Source of the DNA: Flavobacterium psychrophilum
GTDB taxonomy: Bacteria > Bacteroidota > Bacteroidia > Flavobacteriales > Flavobacteriaceae
Direction of reading: 5' to 3'
Assembly (NCBI GenBank): GCA_945890865.1
Contig: CAMDDB010000005.1
Coordinates: forward strand, 110,620-174,619
DNA: 64,000 bases
Position numbers and translations under genes: made by a program. The notes beneath the pieces were generated by a model. It was not told the DNA's origin. It was given only the letters and a program-made list of their open reading frames with translations, and did no database searches. How positions within the stretch are numbered: position 1 is the stretch's first letter; each line of letters starts with the position of its first letter. Positions 9,188 to 18,234 of this stretch are shown one piece after another.

Positions 9188-9876
9188 TGAAATGTAAAAT
9201 TGACAAAGAATCCACGCGTTTTCATAGCTTGCACATTTCCGGTCCACGGACTTCCTGGAGTATTGTCTCGAATTAATTCGTCGTTTCTACTAAAAACGCC
9301 TCTAATAGAAGGTGAAAACACAAAATATTCTAAGTAAATATCTACACCAAACCCAAGTTCATAGAAATTGGTCCATTGGTTCATTCGGAAGCGGTCGTTG
9401 TAGTTGTCGTCTTGAATATTATAATTACTTCCTAAATTTAAGGCGCTAGACACACCACCTACTAGATAAGGACGGACATTTCCAGCTCGTAAAGCCGAGT
9501 ATTTTAACAACAAAGGAAAAAAGATGTAGGTCGATTTGACTTCCCGTAAACGATCATTTGCATCAGAAATCGCGGGATAGGTGAGATTGCGTTGGGTAAT
9601 ATATAAACCGGGTTCAAAGCGCAAATCAAAATATTCGGTAAGTCTTAAATTTCCTACTAAACCTACATTAAATCCGGTGGTACTCTCTACTTGAATGTCT
9701 TCGGCCACCGTTAAATAATCAAATTTAAAATCCAAGCTATTGAATCCCAAAAAGTAGCCCCAATGCACGCGTTGTTTGTTCCAATTTTCTTTATTGATGA
9801 TCGGATCTTTGCCAAACATGCCGCCTTGAGCTGCTGCAATTTGTGTAAAAAGCAAAACGATAACCAGTTTTTTCAT
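9184..9876 (-). CDS. porT: PorT-family outer membrane protein (type IX secretion)
   Basis: This 230-residue protein has a signal peptide (cleavage near residue 18) and an eight-stranded-type outer-membrane barrel fold ending in an aromatic/His C-terminus. The pairing with ubiE matches the location I recall for sprT/porT in Flavobacterium, where the protein is needed for type IX secretion and gliding. Identification rests on synteny and general resemblance, so a generic PorT-like barrel remains possible. The ATG at 9876 gives a clean signal peptide. It lies 1 bp after the ubiE stop, so translation is probably coupled. Confidence 0.75.
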   Translation of the reverse strand: MKKLVIVLLFTQIAAAQGGMFGKDPIINKENWNKQRVHWGYFLGFNSLDFKFDYLTVAEDIQVESTTGFNVGLVGNLRLTEYFDLRFEPGLYITQRNLTYPAISDANDRLREVKSTYIFFPLLLKYSALRAGNVRPYLVGGVSSALNLGSNYNIQDDNYNDRFRMNQWTNFYELGFGVDIYLEYFVFSPSIRGVFSRNDELIRDNTPGSPWTGNVQAMKTRGFFVNFTFH

Positions 9877-9877
9877 A

Positions 9878-10609
9878 TTATTTTTTTGATGCTTTATAAA
9901 GGGTAGCCACACCCATAGTTTGTGGCATATGCATTACGTCTATAAACCCAATTTTTCGTAAAATATTGTTCAAAGCTTCTCCAAAAGGGAAATTTTGTGC
10001 CGAAGTAGAGAGGTATTGATAAGCATTTTTGTCTTTCGAAAACAAGTTTCCAATAGTAGGCATGATAAAGTTGGTATACACATAATATCCTTGCTTGAAA
10101 GGGAATGTTGTGGGTACCGAAGTTTCTAAGATGATCAATTGTCCGCCGGGTTTTAAAGTTCTTAAGATTTCTGATAAACCTTTTTCCAGATTTTCAAAAT
10201 TGCGCACACCATAAGCCACTGTTATTACATCAAAATAATCATCGGCATACGGAATGTTTTCGCCGTCTCCCAAAATCATTTGAATTTTAGCATCTAATTT
10301 TTGGGCTTCAATTTTTTTCTTTCCAATATCCAACATGCCCTGTGAAATATCCAAACCAATAATTTCTGTTGCCGAAGATGTAGCAAATAAAATCGCCAAA
10401 TCGCCTGTTCCCGTAGCAATGTCTAAAACAGTAGTAGGTTGATGGGCCGTTACCATTTTTAGAATTTTTTGCTTCCACTTGGCATCAGTACCAAAAGAAA
10501 TCACTTTGTTTAAACCATCGTAATTTTCAGAAATGGCATCAAACATTTGGGCCACTTGCTCTTTTTTGCTTAATTCGGAATCTTGATAGGGGGTAATATT
10601 TTTGGGCAT
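9878..10609 (-). CDS. ubiE: Demethylmenaquinone methyltransferase
   Basis: This 243-residue SAM-dependent enzyme methylates demethylmenaquinone in the last step of menaquinone synthesis. Family signatures are present: the N-terminal FDAISENYDGLN segment, the SAM-binding DIATGTGDLA loop, and the YGVRNF motif typical of UbiE/MenG. Bacteroidota use menaquinone, so MenG is the physiological role. It is the first gene of a unit with porT and has a full promoter upstream. Confidence 0.97.
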   Translation of the reverse strand: MPKNITPYQDSELSKKEQVAQMFDAISENYDGLNKVISFGTDAKWKQKILKMVTAHQPTTVLDIATGTGDLAILFATSSATEIIGLDISQGMLDIGKKKIEAQKLDAKIQMILGDGENIPYADDYFDVITVAYGVRNFENLEKGLSEILRTLKPGGQLIILETSVPTTFPFKQGYYVYTNFIMPTIGNLFSKDKNAYQYLSTSAQNFPFGEALNNILRKIGFIDVMHMPQTMGVATLYKASKK

Positions 10610-10628
10610 GGTTTGTATTTTGAATTTG

Positions 10629-10659
10629 CAAAAGTAAGGATAAAATTTAAATGTGTCAA
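10629..10659 (-). promoter_or_regulatory. Promoter of ubiE-porT
   Basis: On the minus strand TTG (10659-10657), a 20-bp spacer, then TACTTTTG (10636-10629). This is a full match to the Bacteroidota sigma factor consensus, about 20 bp before the ubiE ATG. Confidence 0.7.
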
Positions 10660-10732
10660 TTAGCCAATCTGAGAATGTGACAATTAGTTGATATGGTATT
10701 TAGTCAATTTTGAGAAAATGTTGTTTGATTTT

Positions 10733-10760
10733 ACCCATAACCAATCACCCATCGCCTATT
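10733..10760 (+). repeat. Heptamer tetrad, ACCCATC family, at the folA 3' end
   Basis: Four 7-bp units begin at 10733, 10740, 10747 and 10754 (ACCCATA, ACCAATC and relatives). They run into the folA stop codon and resemble the array at 41516 in aroA. Confidence 0.6.
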
Positions 10761-11244
10761 ACTTCTTTAAATAAGTTAAAAACGTAAAGTCATAATCGTG
10801 TTTCTCGTCTTTTGGGTGAAATTCTTCAAAAACCAATTCCCATTTAGTTGTGTCAATGGCTGGAAAAAAAGTATCGGCTTCCAGCGTAGTATGTACTCGC
10901 GTTATATCAATTTTATTAACTAATTCTAGGGCTTGTTGGTAGATTTCGCCACCACCTATTACAAAAGCTTCCTCGTTTTTTGGGCATAACTCAATCGCTT
11001 TTTCGAGACTAGGTACCACAATACAACCTTCTGGGGCAGTATAATCGAGTTGTCGGGTAATGATAATGTGTGTGCGATTGGGTAATGGTTTTGGAAAGCT
11101 TTCAAAGGTTTTACGACCCATAATAATTGAATGGCCCGAAGTCAAGTTTTTAAATCGTTTGAAATCTTCGGGCAAGTGCCACAAGAGCTGGTTGTCTTTT
11201 CCTAGAGCGTTGTTCTCGGATACGGCGGCAATAATGGTAATCAT
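10759..11244 (-). CDS. folA: Dihydrofolate reductase
   Basis: This 161-residue enzyme reduces dihydrofolate with NADPH. It has the N-terminal AAVSENNALGKDNQLLWHLP segment, including the substrate-binding acidic region PEDF. It also has MGRKTFES (NADPH) and the VIGGGEIY loop. It recycles the dihydrofolate made by ThyA, encoded upstream on the same strand. A type IX cargo gene sits between the two. Confidence 0.97.
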   Translation of the reverse strand: MITIIAAVSENNALGKDNQLLWHLPEDFKRFKNLTSGHSIIMGRKTFESFPKPLPNRTHIIITRQLDYTAPEGCIVVPSLEKAIELCPKNEEAFVIGGGEIYQQALELVNKIDITRVHTTLEADTFFPAIDTTKWELVFEEFHPKDEKHDYDFTFLTYLKK

Positions 11245-11361
11245 AAGTCTTAAATTGAAGGGCTAAGGTAGGAAATTTGATTGAGAAATCTTTAGGGCAT
11301 TTTTTTTGGAGGCACGATACTACAAGTTAAAACCGGATAGCTTGAGTACTCGATTTAAATA

Positions 11362-12171
11362 TCAATCTGAAATTAATAGTTTTTTTGTTGCAATAATTTT
11401 GTTTTCTTCCGTCAGCTTAATTAAATATAGTCCACTTTTAAGATGGTCTCGATAAATTGAAAATGTGTGCTCTGAAATATTGTTTATTTTCTTTACCGTT
11501 TGCCCGTAATTGTTGTAAAGCGTCAAGGTAGCATTATTAAGTTGGCCACTTGATTGTAAAGTTGCTCTATCAACCATAGGATTTGGAAAGATTGAAACTA
11601 AACTTTGAGGGTAATTTTCAGTACTACCAAGGCTAGTTTGACCAGTTAGTATGCAGACATTTGCTGTGCTTTGGTAAGCATAATCTTTAACGGTAAACGA
11701 AGAAGATGTTGCTTGTAAATCTAAACGTGCCCAGCCATAATAGGTATTTGTTCCTACAATTAGTTTTAGGGCTAAATATTTATCGGTTTCTCCTACCCAG
11801 TAGCCTAGGCTAGTTCCCCATCCCAAAGTTCCTGGGTTATTTGAATCATACCAGGTTACTAGCGATGGACAAATTGTATTGGATGTTGCTAATGCCCATG
11901 GTAAATAGTTTCCACTTACAAAATTACCGGCATAAGCATTGTTGTTTTGAGGATGGCACAGCACCCCAATCGTACCTGAACTTCCGCCATAATGAATGAC
12001 AAAATCAATAACGGTATCATTATTTAAATCCAAAGAATAGGAAGCATTAGGTGTAGCATCGGTGATATCTGTGTATATGATTTGTGCGAATAAATTGCAG
12101 TTGAAAACTAATAACAGCAATAAGCAGCTAATTAATTTTGCTATATCCTGTACTGTGATTTTTGTTTTCAT
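11362..12171 (-). CDS. Secreted protein with type IX sorting domain
   Basis: This 269-residue protein has a signal peptide (about residues 1-30, ending LFAQ). A mid-region of about 150 residues carries a calcium-loop-like DLNNDTVIDFVIH segment. The C-terminal type A sorting domain has the FPNP and GLYLIKL motifs and ends in KKLLISD. It should pass the inner membrane by Sec and the outer membrane by the type IX system, then be anchored or released. No catalytic domain is recognised. It interrupts the common folA-thyA neighbourhood. Confidence 0.85.
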   Translation of the reverse strand: MKTKITVQDIAKLISCLLLLLVFNCNLFAQIIYTDITDATPNASYSLDLNNDTVIDFVIHYGGSSGTIGVLCHPQNNNAYAGNFVSGNYLPWALATSNTICPSLVTWYDSNNPGTLGWGTSLGYWVGETDKYLALKLIVGTNTYYGWARLDLQATSSSFTVKDYAYQSTANVCILTGQTSLGSTENYPQSLVSIFPNPMVDRATLQSSGQLNNATLTLYNNYGQTVKKINNISEHTFSIYRDHLKSGLYLIKLTEENKIIATKKLLISD

Positions 12172-12202
12172 CTATTAGCATTAATTACACTTAAAATATT
12201 TT

Positions 12203-13027
12203 TTAAATCGCCACAGCCCCTTTAATGTGCGGGTGTGGGTCGTAGCCTTCTAACGTAAAATCGTCAAAGGTAAAATCAAAAATATTGGTAACGTTTGGAT
12301 TTAACTTCATTGTCGGGAGCGGTCTACACTCACGAGACAATTGTAAATTAACTTGTTCGATATGGTTGTTGTAAATATGTGCATCACCAAAAGTATGAAT
12401 GAAGTCGCCTACTTGTAAGTTACACACTTGGGCAATCATCATGGTAAACAGGGCATACGAAGCAATATTAAATGGAACACCTAAGAAAATATCGGCGCTG
12501 CGCTGGTACAACTGGCAACTCAATTTGCCATCGGCTACATAAAACTGAAAAAACGCATGACACGGTGGTAAAGCCGCTTTGCCGTTGGCTACATTTTCAG
12601 CAAACGAAACGGAAGTATCTGGTAAAACACTCGGGTTCCAAGCCGAAACCAGCATTCTGCGGCTGTTGGGATTGGTCTTTAGTGTTTCGATTAATTCGGT
12701 AATTTGGTCAATTTCTTCACTGTTCCAGTTGCGCCATTGGTGGCCGTAAACCGGTCCTAAATCGCCATTTTCATCGGCCCATTCGTCCCAAATTTTTACG
12801 CCATTTTCTTGTAAGTATTTGATATTGGTATCGCCATTTAAAAACCATAGCAATTCATAAATAATTGATTTTAAATGTAGTTTTTTGGTAGTTACCATTG
12901 GAAAGCCTTCGCTCAAATCGAAACGCATTTGGTAACCAAAAACACTAAGTGTTCCGGTGCCTGTTCGGTCGCCTTTTTGATTGCCGTTTTCTAAAACGTG
13001 TTTAACTAAATCGTGGTATTGTTGCAT
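12203..13027 (-). CDS. thyA: Thymidylate synthase
   Basis: This 274-residue enzyme converts dUMP to dTMP using methylene-tetrahydrofolate and releases dihydrofolate. The catalytic cysteine is Cys156 in [12 protein letters not shown]. The folate and nucleotide contacts ([27 protein letters not shown]) are intact, and the C-terminus closes with AVAI. It pairs functionally with folA. Its 5' spacer holds a heptamer array, and it may be read from the nucleoside permease gene upstream. Confidence 0.98.
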   Translation of the reverse strand: MQQYHDLVKHVLENGNQKGDRTGTGTLSVFGYQMRFDLSEGFPMVTTKKLHLKSIIYELLWFLNGDTNIKYLQENGVKIWDEWADENGDLGPVYGHQWRNWNSEEIDQITELIETLKTNPNSRRMLVSAWNPSVLPDTSVSFAENVANGKAALPPCHAFFQFYVADGKLSCQLYQRSADIFLGVPFNIASYALFTMMIAQVCNLQVGDFIHTFGDAHIYNNHIEQVNLQLSRECRPLPTMKLNPNVTNIFDFTFDDFTLEGYDPHPHIKGAVAI

Positions 13028-13033
13028 GTTTAA

Positions 13034-13061
13034 GTCAGAAGTTAGAAGTTAGAATTCAGAA
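13034..13061 (+). repeat. Heptamer tetrad upstream of thyA
   Basis: Four 7-bp units begin at 13034, 13041, 13048 and 13055, with GTTAGAA twice in the centre. On the minus strand they read TTCTAAC, one base from the TTCCAAC units in aroA. Confidence 0.75.
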
Positions 13062-13097
13062 ATATTTGAACCCTCAACAACTTATTTAGTACTAAAA

Positions 13098-14351
13098 TTA
13101 ATGTGAAATATTCGAAACGTCTTTTGGATCATGTTTATGTTTAAATAATATGGCAAAAGCTATGGTAATTACTGCAGCGTAAGCCGCAAAAGTTAGCCAA
13201 ATGTTGTGCCAGTCTTTTCCTTCAGCGGTGGTGAAATATTTTTCGATAATATAACCGCTAGCAATACTTCCAAAAATAGCTCCAAAACCATTGGTCATCA
13301 TCATGAATAAACCCTGCGCTGAAGAACGAATTTTAGAATCGGTTGAAGTTTCCACAAATAATGAACCCGATATATTAAAGAAGTCAAACGCAATACCATA
13401 GACAATACAGGACATAATGATCATCCACAAACCGTCGCCAGGATTTCCATAGGCAAACAAGCCAAATCGCAATACCCATGCCACCATACTAAACAGCATT
13501 ACTTGTTTGATGCCAAAACGCTTTAAGAAAAACGGAATGGCTAATATGAATAAGGTTTCCGAAATTTGAGAAATAGACATTATTAAGGTTGAATATTTTA
13601 CAACCAATGAATCGGCATATTCAGGTAAGCGTTTAAAATCGTCTAAATATACATCACCATAAGCATTGGTCAGTTGTAAAGCGGCGCCTAAAAACATACT
13701 GAACAAGAAAAATAAGGCTAATTTATAATTGGCAAATAATTTAAAAGAACTCAATCCGATCAAATCCACAATCGATTTGCTTTCGGTAGTTTTTCCTTCT
13801 GGGGTACATTTGGGTAAAGTAAATGCATAAATACCCAATGTCATTGCGGCAATGGCTGCTATATAAAATTGATTTTCGCTGGCTTTATTTCCGGTAAGGT
13901 TAGTAATCCACATAGCAACAATGAAACCTACGGTTCCCCACACGCGTATGGGCGGAAAGTCTTTTACAACATTTAGACCCCCTTTTTTCAAGGCATTATA
14001 GGCTACGGAGTTAGAAAGTGCAATGGTGGGCATGTAGAAAATCATCGCTACTAAAATTACCCAAAAGAAATCTGCCGGATTGTCGACTTGAGGCACATAG
14101 AAAAGGGTTAAACCTCCTAAAATGTGTAGGGTGCCATATAATTTTTCTGCATTGATCCAGCGATCGGCGATGATTCCGCAAATAGTAGGCATAAAAACGG
14201 ATGCAATTCCCATGGTAGAGAAAATGGCGCCAAATTGCGCTCCGTCCCATTGTTTCGTGCCAAACCAGTAATTAGCTACAGTTATCAGCCATGCTCCCCA
14301 AACAAAAAATTGGAGAAAATTCATTATAGTTAATCTGAATTTTACATTCAT
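13098..14351 (-). CDS. Nucleoside:H+ symporter, NupG-like MFS permease
   Basis: This 417-residue protein has about twelve membrane helices and starts with the NupG/XapB-type MNVKFRLTIMNFLQFFVWGAWL region. The conserved GIIADRW loop lies between helices 2 and 3. It belongs to the nucleoside:H+ symporter family and would import nucleosides for salvage. That fits its position upstream of thyA and the deoxynucleoside kinase further along. It follows the DUF151 gene by 20 bp and is likely in the same transcript. Confidence 0.9.
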   Translation of the reverse strand: MNVKFRLTIMNFLQFFVWGAWLITVANYWFGTKQWDGAQFGAIFSTMGIASVFMPTICGIIADRWINAEKLYGTLHILGGLTLFYVPQVDNPADFFWVILVAMIFYMPTIALSNSVAYNALKKGGLNVVKDFPPIRVWGTVGFIVAMWITNLTGNKASENQFYIAAIAAMTLGIYAFTLPKCTPEGKTTESKSIVDLIGLSSFKLFANYKLALFFLFSMFLGAALQLTNAYGDVYLDDFKRLPEYADSLVVKYSTLIMSISQISETLFILAIPFFLKRFGIKQVMLFSMVAWVLRFGLFAYGNPGDGLWMIIMSCIVYGIAFDFFNISGSLFVETSTDSKIRSSAQGLFMMMTNGFGAIFGSIASGYIIEKYFTTAEGKDWHNIWLTFAAYAAVITIAFAILFKHKHDPKDVSNISH

Positions 14352-14371
14352 AGGTATGCTATTTTAATGTA

Positions 14372-14998
14372 TTAAGATTCTTTTTTTGAGATGGCATCTC
14401 GTATTTTAGCCGCCTTTTCATAATCTTCGTTTTGTACTGCGGCTTCTAATTGATCGTATAATTCTTTGATGGAATATCCAGAATAGCTATTTGCCGAAGC
14501 TACAACATCTTCGCTAGTGCTCATTGTTTCTGCTGCATTTATTAGGGTATCGCTATTTTCTATTTCTTCGTTTTCTGCCGGATTGATTTTCAAATAAATT
14601 CCAGCTTTGTCTAAGATATTTTTGTAGGTAAAAATAGGCGCATTGAAGCGAATGGCTAATGCAATTGCATCTGAGGTGCGAGCGTCGATGATTTCTTCAA
14701 TTTTATCCCGTTCACATATAATACTTGAAAAGAATACACCGTCTACTAATTTATGAATGATGACTTGTTTTACTACAATGTCAAATCGATCGGCAAAATT
14801 TTTAAATAAATCATGTGTCAATGGTCGCGGAGGTTTGATTTCCTTTTCTAATGCAATAGCAATGGATTGGGCCTCAAAGGCGCCAATTACAATCGGCAAT
14901 TGCCGATCGCCATCCACTTCGATTAAAATTAAGGCGTAGGCTCCATTTTGGGTTTGACTATAGGAAATGCCTTTTATATTTAATTTTACAAGACTCAT
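14372..14998 (-). CDS. DUF151 bifunctional-nuclease-like protein with C-terminal UVR motif
   Basis: This 208-residue protein has a DUF151 domain at residues 1-140 (VDGDRQLPIVIGAFEAQSIA, ARTSDAIALAIR), an acidic linker, and a UvrB/UvrC-like motif at the C-terminus (YEKAAKIRD). DUF151 proteins are annotated as bifunctional nucleases from plant work, but bacterial activity is poorly established. The UVR motif suggests protein contacts in repair or proteolysis complexes. The start at 14998 is chosen because the DUF151 domain begins there. The longer frame carries an unrelated N-terminus and overlaps the upstream terminator. Confidence 0.88.
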   Translation of the reverse strand: MSLVKLNIKGISYSQTQNGAYALILIEVDGDRQLPIVIGAFEAQSIAIALEKEIKPPRPLTHDLFKNFADRFDIVVKQVIIHKLVDGVFFSSIICERDKIEEIIDARTSDAIALAIRFNAPIFTYKNILDKAGIYLKINPAENEEIENSDTLINAAETMSTSEDVVASANSYSGYSIKELYDQLEAAVQNEDYEKAAKIRDAISKKES

Positions 14999-15070
14999 TG
15001 ATGGGGTAGTAATTATACTAATGATACTATTTTTGTAAATGCATTCTTTTATTTGAGAACCATTCGCCTC

Positions 15071-15108
15071 AAAAATAAAAAAAAGAGCTATCTTAACAAA
15101 GATAACTC
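15071..15108 (-). terminator. Intrinsic terminator after etfB-etfA
   Basis: GAGCTATCTT (15085-15094) pairs with the AAGATAACTC region up to 15108, with one C/A mismatch. On the minus strand an uninterrupted U-tract follows. Confidence 0.75.
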
Positions 15109-15145
15109 TCATTTAATTTAATTTAGTTATTAACCAAATCGAGTA

Positions 15146-16114
15146 CTATGAATTACTAGCTTTGAAAGCCTTTAATTTTTCAATCAATTGAGGGACTACT
15201 GTAAATGCATCTCCTACAACTCCATAATCGGCTACTTTAAAGAATGGAGCTTCTGGATCGGTGTTGATAACTACTTTTACTTTAGAGGAGTTGATTCCTG
15301 CAATATGTTGGATGGCGCCCGAAATTCCAACTGCAATATATAAGTTGGCTGCTACGGGTTTTCCCGTTTGACCCACGTGTTCGCTATGCGGCCTCCAACC
15401 AATGTCTGAAACGGGTTTTGAACAAGCCGTTGCTGCGCCCAATACCGATGCTAATTCTTCAATCATTCCCCAGTTTTCTGGACCTTTCATTCCGCGACCT
15501 GCAGAAACTACAATTTCGGCATCGGCAATTGTTACTTTGCCCGAAACTTTTTCTACACTTTGTACTTTAAGACTAAAATCGGCTTCGTTTAGGCTTGGGG
15601 CAAAACTTTCCTCTGTCATAGCTGACGTATTTTCTACTAAGCCAAAAGAATTTTTAGCAATACCTAATACTTTAATAGGTGTATTTATTACTGTTAAATT
15701 AAATGCTTTGTTAGAAAATGCTGTTCTTTTAACTTGGAAAGGAGTAATACTTTCTGGTAAGGCTATTACATTGGATGCATAACCAGCTTCTAAAGCTACT
15801 GCTACTAATGGAGCTAGATACAAACTATCTGTTGACGAAGAAACCAAAATAATTTGGGCCCCTTCATTTTTAGCTATTTGCACTAGGACATCGGCATAAG
15901 CTTTTGCACTAAAGTTGTTTAATTTGTCGTTTGAAACGGTTACTACTTTGTCTACGCCATATGAAGCTAAAACACTATTGTCTTTATTGTTAATGGTTAC
16001 TGCAGTAACTGTTGTTCCCATTGAGGAAGCTACTTTTTTAGCATAAGAAGCTAATTCTAGGGCTACTTTTTTTATTTTTCCTTCTGCTGATTCAGCATAT
16101 ATTACTATCGACAT
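15146..16114 (-). CDS. etfA: Electron transfer flavoprotein subunit alpha
   Basis: This 322-residue subunit binds FAD in its C-terminal half (SAGRGMKGPENW, IGWRPHSEHVGQTGKPV, VGISGAIQHIAG). It receives electrons from acyl-CoA and related dehydrogenases and passes them to ETF:quinone oxidoreductase. It is directly downstream of etfB, separated by 59 bp, and followed by a terminator. The two genes form a complete ETF. Confidence 0.97.
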   Translation of the reverse strand: MSIVIYAESAEGKIKKVALELASYAKKVASSMGTTVTAVTINNKDNSVLASYGVDKVVTVSNDKLNNFSAKAYADVLVQIAKNEGAQIILVSSSTDSLYLAPLVAVALEAGYASNVIALPESITPFQVKRTAFSNKAFNLTVINTPIKVLGIAKNSFGLVENTSAMTEESFAPSLNEADFSLKVQSVEKVSGKVTIADAEIVVSAGRGMKGPENWGMIEELASVLGAATACSKPVSDIGWRPHSEHVGQTGKPVAANLYIAVGISGAIQHIAGINSSKVKVVINTDPEAPFFKVADYGVVGDAFTVVPQLIEKLKAFKASNS

Positions 16115-16173
16115 GGTTGTAAGTTTTACTTTTTAAATAGGTTATAAGTTGAAGTGTTTAATTTAACGGAATA

Positions 16174-16920
16174 CTATATTACTTTTGCTTCGTTGTGTAA
16201 TAAATTAATCAAATCATCCAAGTTGTCAGCATTCACTAATTTTACGGCTGTTTTAGCAGCTGGTTTTTCAAATTTAATGGATTGGGTAGCTGCTGTATCA
16301 TCTGTTGGTTCAACTATTGTAAGTACTTTTGAACGCGCCATCATAATGCCTCTCATGTTTGGAATTCGCAAGTCTTTTTCTTCTACAATTCCTTTTTGGC
16401 CGCCAACAATTAGCGGTAAACCCGCCAAAATGATTTCTTTACCACCATCAATTTCACGTGTTACTTTGGCTTCGGTTCCGTTGAGGTCAATTCCCACACA
16501 CGCATTTACAAAATTATACCCTAAAATTCCAGCAAGCATTCCTGGAACCATTCCGCCATTGTAGTCGAGGGATTCTTTACCCGCGATCACTAAATCATAG
16601 CCGCCTTCTTTTACTATGTTAGCCAGTTGTTTGGCTACAAAGAGGCCATCAGTTGGTGCTGCATTGATGCGTATGGCTTCGTCGGCTCCAATAGCTAAGG
16701 CTTTTCTTAATGTAGCTTCGGCATCGGGTCCACCCACATTTATTACGGTTACTGCTGCCCCTTGTTGCTCTTTGAACCAAATAGCTCGGGTTAAACCAAA
16801 TTCATCATTTGGATTGATGACAAATTGTACCCCGGTGGTATCAAATTCACTGTCGCCATTGGTAAAATTAATTTTTGAAGTAGTATCAGGTACGTGACTG
16901 ATGCAAACTAATATTTTCAT
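16174..16920 (-). CDS. etfB: Electron transfer flavoprotein subunit beta
   Basis: This 248-residue partner of EtfA carries the AMP-binding domain and the docking loop used by dehydrogenases. The N-terminal KILVCISHVPDTTSKI start, the NPNDEFGLTRA segment and the GKESLDYNGGMVP motif are typical. Full length and in normal order with etfA. No clear TAnnTTTG promoter was found in front of it. The closest is a one-mismatch TATTTTCG in the divergent region. Confidence 0.97.
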   Translation of the reverse strand: MKILVCISHVPDTTSKINFTNGDSEFDTTGVQFVINPNDEFGLTRAIWFKEQQGAAVTVINVGGPDAEATLRKALAIGADEAIRINAAPTDGLFVAKQLANIVKEGGYDLVIAGKESLDYNGGMVPGMLAGILGYNFVNACVGIDLNGTEAKVTREIDGGKEIILAGLPLIVGGQKGIVEEKDLRIPNMRGIMMARSKVLTIVEPTDDTAATQSIKFEKPAAKTAVKLVNADNLDDLINLLHNEAKVI

Positions 16921-17191
16921 TTGATACGAATTTAGTGTTCTGTTATACAGCTACGAAAATACAAAATAAAATGAAATAAAAAACTATGCATGCATAACAA
17001 ATGCGAATTTCTTAGCAAAAATTTGATTTTTCGAGTTAAAATGTAATTTAAAATATCAATTTGACCTATTTTTAAGCAGATTATCAACTAAAACGATTTA
17101 GTAGAAAAAAAACGATTTTTTTAGATAACACGAAAGGATAATGTTATTTTTCCTATTTTTGCGAATCATTATTCAATTAGAAATTATTTTT
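16921..17191. other. Divergent regulatory region etfB/pdhB
   Basis: A 271-bp A/T-rich region with no gene. It holds a perfect 12-bp palindrome, TATGCATGCATA, at 16985-16996 that could be an operator, and the pdhB -7 element at 17154-17161. Nothing else stands out. Confidence 0.5.
17154..17161 (+). promoter_or_regulatory. Bacteroidota -7 element for pdhB
   Basis: TATTTTTG, a perfect TAnnTTTG, 30 bp before the ATG at 17192. It overlaps the longer frame that starts at 17141, which excludes that start. No clear -33 TTG. Confidence 0.6.
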
Positions 17192-18169
17192 ATGAGAACG
17201 ATACAATTTAGAGAAGCTATTTGTGAAGCGATGAGCGAAGAAATGCGTCGCGATGAAACGATATATTTAATGGGTGAAGAAGTTGCAGAATACAATGGGG
17301 CTTACAAAGCGTCCAAAGGAATGCTCGATGAATTTGGACCCAAACGTGTTATTGATACACCCATTGCAGAATTAGGTTTTGCAGGAATTGCGGTTGGTTC
17401 AGCAATGAATGGCAATCGCCCTATTGTAGAATTTATGACGTTCAACTTTTCATTGGTTGGGATTGATCAAATCATTAATAATGCCGCAAAGATGCGACAA
17501 ATGTCTGCAGGTCAATTTCCAATGCCAATGGTATTTAGAGGGCCTACGGCTTCAGCGGGTCAATTGGGCGCTACACATTCGCAAGCTTTTGAAAATTGGT
17601 TTGCTAATACGCCTGGTTTAAAAGTAGTGGTTCCTTCATCAGTATATGATGCTAAAGGATTATTAAAAGCGGCTATACGAGATAACGATCCTGTGATTTT
17701 CATGGAGTCAGAACAAATGTATGGTGATAAAGGAGAGGTTCCAGAAGGCGAGTATACGATACCTTTAGGAGTGGCAGATATTAAAAGAGAAGGTACGGAT
17801 GTAACTATTGTATCTTTTGGTAAAATCATTAAAGAAGCCCATTTAGCTGCTGATGAATTGGCTAAAGAAGGGATTTCTTGTGAGATTATTGATTTGAGAA
17901 CAGTGCGTCCTATGGATTATGAAACTATTTTAACTTCAGTAAAAAAAACCAATAGATTGGTAGTATTAGAAGAAGCATGGCCATTTGCCTCTGTTGCTTC
18001 AGAAATTACGTATATGGTGCAAGAAAAAGCATTTGATTTTCTTGATGCTCCTGTGCAAAGAATTACAACTGCAGATACTCCAGCGCCATATTCGCCTACT
18101 CTTTTAAAAGAATGGTTACCTAACGCTCAAGATGTTATTAAAGCGGTAAGAAAAGTTACCTATAAATAA
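17192..18169 (+). CDS. pdhB: Pyruvate dehydrogenase E1 component subunit beta
   Basis: This 325-residue subunit forms the alpha2beta2 thiamine-diphosphate E1 of pyruvate dehydrogenase, which decarboxylates pyruvate and acetylates the lipoyl arm of E2. Typical segments are MGEEVAEYNGAYKASKG, DTPIAELGFAGIAVG and the transketolase C-terminal domain (TIVSFG, VLEEAW). E1 alpha and E2 are not next to it, so the complex is encoded at separate loci. The start at 17192 (MRTIQFREA) is fixed by homology and by the promoter box just upstream. A strong terminator follows. Confidence 0.95.
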   Translation: MRTIQFREAICEAMSEEMRRDETIYLMGEEVAEYNGAYKASKGMLDEFGPKRVIDTPIAELGFAGIAVGSAMNGNRPIVEFMTFNFSLVGIDQIINNAAKMRQMSAGQFPMPMVFRGPTASAGQLGATHSQAFENWFANTPGLKVVVPSSVYDAKGLLKAAIRDNDPVIFMESEQMYGDKGEVPEGEYTIPLGVADIKREGTDVTIVSFGKIIKEAHLAADELAKEGISCEIIDLRTVRPMDYETILTSVKKTNRLVVLEEAWPFASVASEITYMVQEKAFDFLDAPVQRITTADTPAPYSPTLLKEWLPNAQDVIKAVRKVTYK

Positions 18170-18181
18170 TAAAAAACGTAT

Positions 18182-18189
18182 TATATTTG
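18182..18189 (+). promoter_or_regulatory. Candidate -7 element nested against the pdhB terminator
   Basis: TATATTTG matches TAnnTTTG and lies 2 bp before the terminator hairpin. A transcript started here would begin within the hairpin and could serve the downstream DUF5686 gene. No -33 TTG is seen. Confidence 0.35.
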
Positions 18190-18190
18190 A

Positions 18191-18224
18191 AACTTCATCA
18201 GTGCACGACTGATGAAGTTTTTTT
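18191..18224 (+). terminator. Intrinsic terminator after pdhB
   Basis: AACTTCATCAG (18191-18201) and CTGATGAAGTT (18209-18219) form a perfect 11-bp stem with a T7 tail. Confidence 0.9.
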
Positions 18225-18234
18225 GTTTGTAATT

